Assembly: GCA_023150875.1 (NCBI GenBank)
Contig: JAKLKC010000025.1
Span: 1 to 64,000, forward strand
Length of the DNA stretch: 64,000 bases
Direction of reading: 5' to 3'
Source: Myxococcota bacterium
Lineage (GTDB): Bacteria > Myxococcota_A > UBA796 > UBA9615 > JAKLKC01
The notes under the pieces were generated by a model. The model ran no database searches. It was not told where the DNA came from and saw only the letters and a program-made list of their open reading frames with translations. The number at the start of each line of letters is the position of its first letter. Within the stretch, counting starts at the first letter, position 1. This document shows positions 8,236-15,400 of the stretch, piece by piece. Position numbers and translations under genes: made by a program.

Positions 8236-9768
8236 TCAGTCGTCCACCGACTCCCCCGTTTCGGCCCCCCCTCCGCCATCCGTCACCCCTCCCCGCGCCG
8301 ACGCGGGCCAGACCAGCACCGGGACCCTGCCCGAGGGCACCCGCGGGGCCACCCCCAGGCGGACCTGCCCCGTCTCGCCGTCCATGACGTCCAGGAGCGA
8401 GGCGGCGGGCAGCCCGAGGGCGGCGAGCTCCGGCGCGAGGTCGAAGGGGACGGAGGCGCCGTCCTCGCGCCACACCAGCCAGGCGGGGTGCCCTTCGCCG
8501 GCGCCGTCTCGGGGCCGGATCCGGAGCCGGTGCAGGTAGGTCCCTTCCGGATCGGGAGAGGCGACGATGGCCTCGTGGTCCACGGCCCGCTCGGGGGTGG
8601 CCCGCAGCGCCGCCGCCAGGCCCGCCAGGTGGTAGGGGTAGGGATCCCCCTCCTCGTACCGGAATGAGGAGGCGCCGGGGTTGTCGCCCTCCCAGGCCAC
8701 GAAGCGCTCGTGGACGTCGTCGAAGGTGGCGAAGCAGCCGCCGGGGGGGCGGCCTCCCGAGACGTCGCGGTAGACCACGTCCAGGAAGGTGAGCACTTCG
8801 TCGACCTCGTCGAGGTGCTCCATCCCGACCTCACCCCCCGCGTTGTCGTGGTGGAGGAAGCCGAAGACCCATCGCCGCGGCGGATCCCCGTACCGGGCCG
8901 CGGCCAGGCGCTCCAGCCAGGCCTGGAGGGCCATGACCTGGATGTGGGGCGGGGTGTTGTCCCGGTAGACGTGCAGCGGGCCGTGGGGGGCGGCGAGGCC
9001 GACCTGCCCGCGATGGGGGACGAGCACCGCGAACGCCCCGAGGTCCTCCCCGAGCAGGCTCCCCGTGGCGTAGCGCCAGGGGTTCCAGACCTCGTGGCCC
9101 AGGAGGTCGTCGGCGACGTTGTTGGGTCCCCCACCCATGATGGAGTAGCCGAAGTGGCGCATCAGGGAGTCCCCGAACGCCTGCTCCGATCCGTGGGGGG
9201 TGGCACCGGCCACGGGGGTTTCCCCCAGCGCCCAGGCGGCGAACCTGTGGTGGCCCTCCCACAGGTCCTGGGACCGGCCCTCGTCCAGCGCGGCGGTGGG
9301 GACCGAGCGCCAGTCGTGGGCTCCTTCCCACTCGATGCCGTGGCTGTGGACCCCGACGTGGTGGCCGCGGGCGAGCCAGTCCTGGACGACGCCCTGGAGC
9401 GCCCTCTCGACGACGTACTCGAAGAACTCGCCGTTGGCGTGGATGGTGGCCCGGGCGCCGTGACTCTCGAGCACCCCGAGGGTGCGCTCGATGACGTTGA
9501 AGCGCTTGCCGAAGCTGTCGTCCCGCTCCTCGACGCCTGGCTCGCCGTCCACCGAGAGGGGCTCGCCGTGGATCTTGAAGACGAGGTCGAAGGGGGGCTG
9601 CCCCCCCGGGGAGGCATCCAGGTCGGCGGCGTCGCAGAGGGGATCGTCGACGAAGGCCGGGGGATCGCCGCCGGACGACGTGGCCTCGCACGCGGCGATG
9701 GCCAGGGCGAGGAGCACGGGAGGCGCCCGTCCGGACCGGAGGCCATGGTGGGGAGCGGGAAGGCGCAC
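8236..9768 (-). CDS. Putative lipoprotein with NodB/polysaccharide-deacetylase-like fold
   Basis: Predicted 510 aa, exported: residues 1-26 are a signal peptide ending AIAAC with Cys27 as the lipidation site. Residues about 60-145 have the strand-helix pattern of the glycoside hydrolase/deacetylase superfamily: a start strand (FDLVFKIHGEP), a helix with ERTLGVLESHGARATIHANG, and HHVGVHSHG at 136-144, resembling the 'GHeigsHs' metal-binding motif of deacetylases. The first catalytic Asp pair is not clear, so enzymatic activity is uncertain. The C-terminal third looks like a separate beta-rich domain. It is convergent with the permease gene; the 86-nt gap holds only short GC repeats. Confidence 0.55.
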   Translation of the reverse strand: MRLPAPHHGLRSGRAPPVLLALAIAACEATSSGGDPPAFVDDPLCDAADLDASPGGQPPFDLVFKIHGEPLSVDGEPGVEERDDSFGKRFNVIERTLGVLESHGARATIHANGEFFEYVVERALQGVVQDWLARGHHVGVHSHGIEWEGAHDWRSVPTAALDEGRSQDLWEGHHRFAAWALGETPVAGATPHGSEQAFGDSLMRHFGYSIMGGGPNNVADDLLGHEVWNPWRYATGSLLGEDLGAFAVLVPHRGQVGLAAPHGPLHVYRDNTPPHIQVMALQAWLERLAAARYGDPPRRWVFGFLHHDNAGGEVGMEHLDEVDEVLTFLDVVYRDVSGGRPPGGCFATFDDVHERFVAWEGDNPGASSFRYEEGDPYPYHLAGLAAALRATPERAVDHEAIVASPDPEGTYLHRLRIRPRDGAGEGHPAWLVWREDGASVPFDLAPELAALGLPAASLLDVMDGETGQVRLGVAPRVPSGRVPVLVWPASARGGVTDGGGGAETGESVDD

Positions 9769-9928
9769 GGGCTCTCCGCTTATGCGGCCTCATCGTAACG
9801 CGGGGGCAGGGCGCCCGCAAACTCGAAGGACCGGAAGCGGGAGAGGGACGGCGGGGCGGGAGGGGGCGCGTGGGAGGGGAGCCCCGGGCGGCGGCCTCAG
9901 GTCGCCGCCGCCCGGGGACCGGTGGGAC

Positions 9929-10552
9929 TCAGGGACCGGTCGGGTAGCCGTAGGGGTAGTAGTAGTCGAGGGTCTCGCCCGAAACGTTGGCGAAGCCCCA
10001 GTAGTACCAGCCGTAGCCGTAGTAGCCGGCGGCGTAGTACAGCATCAGGCCGACGCTGCCGTAGTACCCGGTGTAGTAGTAGTACCCGAGGCTGACGGTC
10101 TCGCCGTCGCCCGGCGCGAAGGAGTAGTAGCAGTCGAGGGTGCTGTTGTCGTAGTCGACGGTGTAGGTCACGTCGAACGAGAACTCGCAGTCGGTGCAGG
10201 CGTCGGTGCGGTCACCGGTGGTGATGTAGCCCACGTCGCAGGTGTAGTTGCTGCCGATGGTCTCCCAGTAGTACTCGACGCCGTCCCACATGTCCCAGGC
10301 GGCGCCGAGCTCGGCGGTGCCGAGCTGGTAGGCGCCGAACACGGTGTCGTCGTCGGCGGTGTCGTCGTCGGCGGTGTCGTCGTCGGCGGTGTCGTCGTCG
10401 GCGGTGTCGTCGTCGGCGGTGTCGTCGTCGGCGGTGTCGTCGTCGTCGTCGTCGTCGTCCAGGTTGACCTGGCAGCCCGTCCCCACCAGGCCCAGGCCCA
10501 GGAGCAGCGACAGGAGGGGAGTGGCGGACCTCATCCAGCTCATCGTCGACAT
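9929..10552 (-). CDS. Lipoprotein with Asp/Thr repeat linker and Tyr-rich C-terminus
   Basis: A 207-aa protein with signal peptide and probable lipidated Cys27 (GTGC). ATG 10534, seven codons in, is an alternative start that gives a more typical leader. A linker (about 32-69) is a run of Asp followed by perfect D-D-D-T-A repeats. The mature domain has a C...CxxC...C pattern with the motif CEFSFDVTY and about 20 tyrosines near the end. It is clearly related to the next gene (10865-11653), which has CEFDFDVRY at the same place. Such linkers are common in myxobacterial surface lipoproteins and may bind Ca2+. The function is unknown. Confidence 0.75.
   Translation of the reverse strand: MSTMSWMRSATPLLSLLLGLGLVGTGCQVNLDDDDDDDDTADDDTADDDTADDDTADDDTADDDTADDDTVFGAYQLGTAELGAAWDMWDGVEYYWETIGSNYTCDVGYITTGDRTDACTDCEFSFDVTYTVDYDNSTLDCYYSFAPGDGETVSLGYYYYTGYYGSVGLMLYYAAGYYGYGWYYWGFANVSGETLDYYYPYGYPTGP
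10344..10459. repeat. 15-bp coding tandem repeat plus GTC run
   Basis: About seven tandem copies of GTGTCGTCGTCGGCG, followed by a pure GTC run. On the minus strand they encode D-D-D-T-A units and an Asp tract of the lipoprotein. The 15-bp unit keeps the frame, so copy-number change would lengthen or shorten the linker without breaking the gene. Confidence 0.9.
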
Positions 10553-10703
10553 CTCGTCTGCACCTCACCGCGAAGGACGGTCGGGGAGTCCCGGGACCGC
10601 TCGCGTTCGTTACTGCCCCGGCGACCCCCGAGACGGGGCGCAGGGCGCGATTCATGGCTGGCCCCGGGCGTACAGCGGACCGGGAACTCGGTAACCGATG
10701 GCA

Positions 10704-10709
10704 GTTATA
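10704..10709 (-). promoter_or_regulatory. Possible -10 element upstream of the D-D-D-T-A lipoprotein
   Basis: TATAAC on the minus strand, about 150 nt before ATG 10552, in an AT-richer patch (GCAGTTATAAGC on the plus strand). No good -35 lies at the standard distance; TTTACC is 24 nt upstream. The rest of 10553-10864 (312 nt between two minus-strand genes) contains no recognisable gene. It has GC-rich low-complexity sequence near 10800-10860. Confidence 0.3.
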
Positions 10710-10864
10710 AGCGACCGGAGGGCGTCTGAGTCGGGTAAAGTTCGGCCCGATCGGAATCCTGGAACGACTTCGGGGGTTGCGGCGGTGCCCCGCCTCACGC
10801 GATCCGCGGCGAGCGGGTGCGGGCACGGGCGCGGAGCGCGGGCAGGAGCACGGGCACGGGGGAT

Positions 10865-11653
10865 TCAGTAGCCGTAGGTGTCGTAGCTGTAACGGATCTC
10901 GTCGCCGGACATCGAGAACTCGCCCCAGTACACCCACATGTCCTCGCCGTCGAGGCTCCACAGGTAGGTCCACGTCCAGCCGGTGTCGCCGTAGCCCCCG
11001 GGCCAGTAGGCGAAGGTCCAGGTCTCCCCGTCGGCGGGGGCCAGCGCGCCGCTGCACGAGTCGGTGCGGTCCTCGTCCACCAGCCGGTAGCGGACGTCGA
11101 AGTCGAACTCGCAGCCGTCGCACGCGCCGGCGGCGGATCCCTCGGTCTCGTACAGGAAGCGGCAGTACTCGGTCCCGCTGGGGTAGCCCGACTCGGAGTA
11201 GGTCTCCTCGCCGGCCCAGCCGGTGTAGGGGCCGCCCGTGGGGCTCAGGGTCGCCACCCCCTCCTGGTGGACCTGGGTGAGCCAGTCGCCATCGTCGGTA
11301 TCGTCGTCGCCGGTGTCGTCGTCGCCCGTGTCGTCGTCGGCGGCGCTGTCGTCGTCACCGGTGTCGTCGTCCCCCGTGGCGTCGTCATCGTCGCCGGTGT
11401 CGTCGTCCCCGGTGTCGTCGTCGCCGCCCGTGTCGTCGTCACCGGTGTCGTCGTCGTCGCCGGTCGCGTCGTCGTCCCCGGTGTCGTCGTCGCCGGTCGC
11501 GTCGTCGTCGCCGTCGTCGTCCTCCTTCGCGCCGTCCCCGCCCTCGCCACCTCCGTCGAGGTAGCCCTCCCGGTCCGAGCAGCCCGCCGCCGCGCCCAGG
11601 GCCGCCGCGAGCATGGCCGCGAGGACGAGCCGGCCCCGCAGGTCGGAAGACAT
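10865..11653 (-). CDS. Lipoprotein with long Asp/Thr/Gly linker, paralogue of the neighbouring lipoprotein
   Basis: Encodes 262 aa; ATG 11653 follows the strong ribosome site GGGAGGGG. The signal peptide ends AAAGC with Cys25 lipidated. Residues about 44-126 are an acidic linker of D-D-D-T-G, D-D-D-A-T-G and similar units. The mature domain has C-x11-15-CDGC-EFDFDV...C and an aromatic, Gly-rich C-terminus. It aligns with the 9929-10552 product around the CxxC and the 'ADGETW/GDGETV' motif. It probably displays a small disulfide-stabilised beta domain at the outer-membrane surface on a flexible, perhaps Ca2+-binding stalk. The role is unknown. Confidence 0.78.
   Translation of the reverse strand: MSSDLRGRLVLAAMLAAALGAAAGCSDREGYLDGGGEGGDGAKEDDDGDDDATGDDDTGDDDATGDDDDTGDDDTGGDDDTGDDDTGDDDDATGDDDTGDDDSAADDDTGDDDTGDDDTDDGDWLTQVHQEGVATLSPTGGPYTGWAGEETYSESGYPSGTEYCRFLYETEGSAAGACDGCEFDFDVRYRLVDEDRTDSCSGALAPADGETWTFAYWPGGYGDTGWTWTYLWSLDGEDMWVYWGEFSMSGDEIRYSYDTYGY
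11276..11524. repeat. Degenerate GTC-rich coding repeat (acidic linker)
   Basis: Imperfect 12- and 15-bp units built from GTCGTCGTC plus GCCGGT or GCCCGT variants, encoding the acidic linker of the lipoprotein. Units are more diverged than in the 10344 array, suggesting an older repeat. Confidence 0.85.
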
Positions 11654-11829
11654 CGTGTTCCCCTCCCGCCGTGGGGGATGCCCGGGAGTCCCCCTCGACA
11701 GGTCAACATGCGCCGCGGACCGTGCTCGGGGAGGCCGACGTTGTCCTCCCCCGGAGGGCTCGCTACCCTGTCTCTGGTCACCGGGCGGGCGGGGCGCTGC
11801 GCCCGCGCCCTTTCCGTCCCGAGGTCCGA

Positions 11830-12888
11830 GTGTCCCGAACCCTGTTGACCGCGGCGCTCCTCGTCGCCCTCGCCGGAGCCGGCCCACCCGCCGCCCGAGC
11901 GGCGGGGAGCGAGGAGGCCACGCCCTCCCCCGCCGGGGCGGGCGCGGTGCGGGCCGTGGACGCGCCCCCAGGCGTCGAGGACCCCCGGGCGCTCCGCCGC
12001 CAACTGCGCCTCGCCCCGGACCAGACGGCGGTGCTGGTCACCGGCGGGGCCCGGGTGAGGGCCCGGTTCGGGGACCTGGCGGAGTTCGACCGGGTCACGC
12101 CCTACGCGGTGGTGGGCCTGCCCGAGGGGGTCCACGAGGTGACCCTGTCCCGGGACGGCCGGGTGCAGGTGCAGCCCATCAAGGCCGTCCCCGGCGCGGT
12201 GGTGGCCCTGGACACCGACGCGATCTTCGCCCAGCAGGACTTCGAGGCCCCCGACCGGCAGGCCCACGAGGAAGAGCTGTGGCGGCGGCTCGCGGCGCAG
12301 ATCGAGGCGGTGCCCGACGTCCAGAACCGGCTGCGCCTCATCGAGGCGTTCCTGCGGGACCACCCGTCGGGCTGGGCGGCGGAACGGGCCGTGGAGCGGC
12401 GCGAGGAACTCAAGCGAGGCTACGAGATGAGCGCCGAGGACGAGAGGGCGGTGAGCGAGGGCGCGGACCTGGACGCCGCCCGGCGCCGGCAGCGCGAGCT
12501 GGCGGAGCTCCGGCTGCCGGCGCCCCCGGGGAGCTCGGGGCGCCGGGTCGCGGGGGCGGTCCTGGTGGGGCTCGGGGCGGCCTCCATCGGCGGGGCGGTG
12601 GCGTTCGAGGCCGCCGCCCGGGACGCCGCGTGGCGCTACCACGCCGCCCGCACCGCGGACGATGCCGCCGCCGCCCAGGCGTGGCTGGCGGCGGCCCGGG
12701 GGGACGACGCCGGGCGGGGGATCCTGGCAGCGGGCGGGATCGCCCTCACCGCCGCGGGCGTCGTCACGTGGGTCGTGGACGCGGCTCGGACCGCGGACTG
12801 GAAGGCCAGGAGGCGCGAAGCGGGGATCGCCTCCCTCCAGGTTTCGCCGGGCCCGGGCTCGCTGACGGTGGCGGGGGTGCTGCCGTGA
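11830..12888 (+). CDS. Exported protein with two C-terminal membrane segments, unknown function
   Basis: About 352 aa from GTG 11830, which has GAGG six nt upstream. A signal peptide (residues 1-24) is followed by a PEGA-like beta segment (about 75-125, containing LPEGVHEVTLSRDG and a VQVQPIKAVPG strand), a long charged helical region (about 130-225), and two hydrophobic stretches separated by about 45 residues. The layout (periplasmic domain, helical neck, two C-terminal helices) recalls many uncharacterised myxobacterial proteins. It is followed 73 nt later by the beta-propeller lipoprotein gene on the same strand. Confidence 0.6.
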   Translation: MSRTLLTAALLVALAGAGPPAARAAGSEEATPSPAGAGAVRAVDAPPGVEDPRALRRQLRLAPDQTAVLVTGGARVRARFGDLAEFDRVTPYAVVGLPEGVHEVTLSRDGRVQVQPIKAVPGAVVALDTDAIFAQQDFEAPDRQAHEEELWRRLAAQIEAVPDVQNRLRLIEAFLRDHPSGWAAERAVERREELKRGYEMSAEDERAVSEGADLDAARRRQRELAELRLPAPPGSSGRRVAGAVLVGLGAASIGGAVAFEAAARDAAWRYHAARTADDAAAAQAWLAAARGDDAGRGILAAGGIALTAAGVVTWVVDAARTADWKARRREAGIASLQVSPGPGSLTVAGVLP

Positions 12889-12913
12889 GGCGAGAGCAGG
12901 ATGCCGCAGGCCA

Positions 12914-12961
12914 CTCGCCGCAGGCGAGCCTTCGTGACGAAGGCGGCGCCAGGAGGGCGCC
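12914..12961 (+). promoter_or_regulatory. Three consecutive hairpins, the last enclosing a ribosome-binding site
   Basis: Perfect stem-loops CTCGCC-gca-GGCGAG (12914-12928), GCCTTCG-tga-CGAAGGC (12928-12944) and GGCGCC-aggag-GGCGCC (12945-12961) follow each other with almost no gap. The last has its loop and first stem base forming AGGAGG, the ribosome site of the gene starting at GTG 12962. This could modulate translation of the lipoprotein gene. A role is inferred from position; it matches no riboswitch class I know. Confidence 0.45.
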
Positions 12962-14089
12962 GTGAGTTTCCGCCCCGTCGCCCTGGCCACGTCCCTGGTG
13001 GCCGTCGTCGCGTGCTCCCCCCCGGACGATCCCGAGCCCTCGTGGGGCGGGGCCATCGACCCCCTGGAGGCGGCGCGGGACTGCGTGTTCACCACCATCG
13101 GCACCACCTGGCAGAGGGGGACGTGCTCGCCGGTCTTCGAGGGAGTGGCGTCGTGGGAGTCGGGCGGGATCGGCGGCTACGACGTCGAGGCCTTCGACGT
13201 GCTGGGGGGGACCGGGTACCTGATGCTCTACACCGGAGTAGGCGGCACCGGGCTCGACGAGGATCCCCGGGTGATCGCCCTCGCCGCGTCGATGGACGGG
13301 ATCCGGTGGAGCCGCTTCGCCGACGGCCCCGTCCTGGAGCCGGAGGACCCCGCCGGCCAGCTCTCGGTGGGGTGCACGGCGACGCGGTGGCGGGACGCGA
13401 CCCTCCACCTGTGGCTGGTGGACGAGGGGCAGCGGATCTTCCACGCCGTGTCCCTGGACGGCGCCGACTGGGTGGTCGATCCCGCCCCCGTCGAGGGGCT
13501 GGTCGGCCAGTCCGGCGAGCGGTTCGTCTCGTTCGAGGGGTGCAGCGCCGCCTGGGACGAGGCGGAGCAGCGCTTCGACGTGTGGTGGAGCGGCGTGGTG
13601 CGCCGGGGGGTGGCGGGCGGCTACACCTACACCGCCGAGGTCGTCCACTCCACCACGTCCGGCGGGGCCGACGTGGCGCTGGACGGGGAGGACGCCCACT
13701 TCGCCCCCAGCGGGACCGACGAGGCCGCCTTCGACCACCTGGGCTTCGCCCAGCCAGGGATCGCCTGTCTGGGCGCGGAGTGCGCGATGCTGTACGCCGG
13801 CTGGTCGCGGATCACGGTGGTGGGCTCCAGCCAGGTCCTCTCGGGTCCTCACCAGCTCGGCCTGGCCCTGAGCCACGATGGCGGCAGGACGTGGGAGCGC
13901 TCCGGCGACGACCTCTCCTTCCTGGCCCCCTCGGAGGACGGCGAGGAAGTGGACCGCCCCCGGCCGGTGTTCGCGGCCGGCCGGACCCTCGTGTTCCTCC
14001 AGGACAACTTCGGGCTCGCCAGCCAGCCGGAGCTGGCCATCGCCCTGGTGGCGTCGGGATGGCCTCCCGGGGCCGAGGTGGACCCGTGA
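12962..14089 (+). CDS. Lipoprotein with sialidase-like/five-bladed beta-propeller repeats
   Basis: Encodes 375 aa starting at GTG 12962 with an ideal AGGAGG site. The signal peptide ends AVVAC with Cys18 lipidated. Three Asp-box-like or 'DG-x-x-W' repeats occur: SMDGIRW, SLDGADW and SHDGGRTW, spaced as in propellers of the GH43/GH32/sialidase clans. Overall it resembles secreted glycosidase-like proteins seen in Myxococcota that may bind or cut polysaccharide. No catalytic residues can be assigned with confidence. Its TGA overlaps the GTG of the next small lipoprotein gene. Confidence 0.65.
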   Translation: MSFRPVALATSLVAVVACSPPDDPEPSWGGAIDPLEAARDCVFTTIGTTWQRGTCSPVFEGVASWESGGIGGYDVEAFDVLGGTGYLMLYTGVGGTGLDEDPRVIALAASMDGIRWSRFADGPVLEPEDPAGQLSVGCTATRWRDATLHLWLVDEGQRIFHAVSLDGADWVVDPAPVEGLVGQSGERFVSFEGCSAAWDEAEQRFDVWWSGVVRRGVAGGYTYTAEVVHSTTSGGADVALDGEDAHFAPSGTDEAAFDHLGFAQPGIACLGAECAMLYAGWSRITVVGSSQVLSGPHQLGLALSHDGGRTWERSGDDLSFLAPSEDGEEVDRPRPVFAAGRTLVFLQDNFGLASQPELAIALVASGWPPGAEVDP

Positions 14090-14403
14090 GCCCCGCCCGC
14101 AAAGCGCTCGGGACCGCCCTCGCCGCCGTCCTCGCCGCACTCCCCGGGTGTGCAGCCGTCGAGCCCGGCTGCCAGGACCTGTGCCGCCAGCTCGTCACCG
14201 CCACCGAGGACGGAGGGTGCGGGTACACCACCTGGCCCGACGCGGGGAGCTGCGCCCGGGGCTGCTCCGACGAGCTCTACCGGCGCCCCGACGCCGGGGC
14301 CCTCATGGGCTGCTACGAGGCGGCGGCCTCCGCCTGCAACGACCTCGCCCTGCTGCGCTGCCGGGTCGCGGGCGGACCGGTCCCGGACGCCTCGGAGTTC
14401 TGA
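14086..14403 (+). CDS. Small cysteine-rich lipoprotein
   Basis: A 105-aa product whose GTG overlaps the previous stop (GTGA). The leader ends ALPGC (lipidated Cys22). Nine or so further cysteines are arranged as C-x3-C, GC-G, SC-x3-C, C-x7-C and C, indicating several disulfides in a compact secreted domain. Translational coupling suggests it works with the beta-propeller lipoprotein upstream. No known family is recognised. Confidence 0.65.
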   Translation: MSPARKALGTALAAVLAALPGCAAVEPGCQDLCRQLVTATEDGGCGYTTWPDAGSCARGCSDELYRRPDAGALMGCYEAAASACNDLALLRCRVAGGPVPDASEF

Positions 14404-14433
14404 ACCGCTCTCCCCCCCCTCCGCCGACCGGGT

Positions 14434-15300
14434 TCACACGAAGGCGATCCGGAAGGGCTTGGATCGCCGGAAACCGAGGCGTTCGTAGAGGGCCACCGCC
14501 GCCGTGTTGTCCTCGCGCACGTGGAGGGTCACCCGGGGCAGGGTCTCCAGGAGCTGCCCGCACAGCGCCGCCAGGGCGCGGGTGGCGACCCCCTGCCCAC
14601 GGGACTCGGGCACGGTGTAGACGCCCTCGAGCTGGGCCCCGTGGGCACAGAGGGTGCCGAGATCCACCTTGAAGCGGATCCGCCCCCCCTCGTCGACCAC
14701 GTGGACCCGGCCGGAGGCGATGCGGACTCCGACGTGGCGCACGTACGCCTCGGCGTCCGCCCGCAGGGGATCCTCTCCGAGGTCCTCCTTGTGCATCGCC
14801 ACCGCCAGGGGGACGACGCGGCGCAGGTCCTCGGCCACCGCCAGCCTCAGCCCGCCCGGATGGGCGTGGACCGCGAGGTCGCCGGCCTCCATGACGTAGA
14901 GGCGGGATCGGGTGAGCACCCGGGGCCGCGCGAGGCGGGAGACCAGGACCTCCCGGAAGGTGTCGCAGGCGCCCCGCTCCCCGACGAGCCGGGCCACCCG
15001 GAGCTCCCCCGACAGCCCCCGGGCGAGGGCCACCGCGTCCTCGTGCTCGGGGGCGAAGGGCACGACGAGCTGGCCCGAACCCGCCACGAAGGCGGCGGCC
15101 ACCAGGCGCCCCCCTCGGAAGTAGCCGAAGAAGCGCTGCTCCGGAGCGTGGAGGCGCCCCGATCCGACGGGACCGGTCTCCAGGATCCCCAACAGGAACA
15201 GGGACTCGCCGGGGTCCAGCAGCAGCAGGCGCGTCAGCGCCTCCCGGTCGCGTTCCCCGAGCAGCCGGACGTCGCCCGGCGCCGCCGCCCATACGCTCAT
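14434..15300 (-). CDS. GNAT-family N-acetyltransferase with N-terminal DUF4081-like domain
   Basis: Encodes 288 aa; ATG 15300 follows GGGAGGAAGG. The C-terminal half carries the acetyl-CoA-binding motif A (GVYTVPESRGQGVATRAL, about residues 225-242) and the C-terminal ALYERLGF motif typical of GNAT enzymes. The N-terminal part is like the half-GNAT/DUF4081 domain of actinobacterial and myxobacterial acetyltransferases. It should transfer an acetyl group from acetyl-CoA to a small-molecule or protein amine; the substrate is unknown. It lies 100 nt downstream of the metalloprotease gene on the same strand. Confidence 0.82.
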   Translation of the reverse strand: MSVWAAAPGDVRLLGERDREALTRLLLLDPGESLFLLGILETGPVGSGRLHAPEQRFFGYFRGGRLVAAAFVAGSGQLVVPFAPEHEDAVALARGLSGELRVARLVGERGACDTFREVLVSRLARPRVLTRSRLYVMEAGDLAVHAHPGGLRLAVAEDLRRVVPLAVAMHKEDLGEDPLRADAEAYVRHVGVRIASGRVHVVDEGGRIRFKVDLGTLCAHGAQLEGVYTVPESRGQGVATRALAALCGQLLETLPRVTLHVREDNTAAVALYERLGFRRSKPFRIAFV

Positions 15301-15400
15301 CGGCCCTTCCTCCCGCAGGAGCGGAGTATGCGGCGCGGCCCCGGCCTTGACCAGACCAGGCAGAGGAGCGGGCGGGGGAACGGGTAGGGAGGAGGGCGTT

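Noticed and set aside
10344-11524. Regular repeats that might be taken for a CRISPR array
   Set aside because: Units are short (12-15 bp), without spacers, and encode Asp/Thr linkers in frame within two lipoprotein genes.
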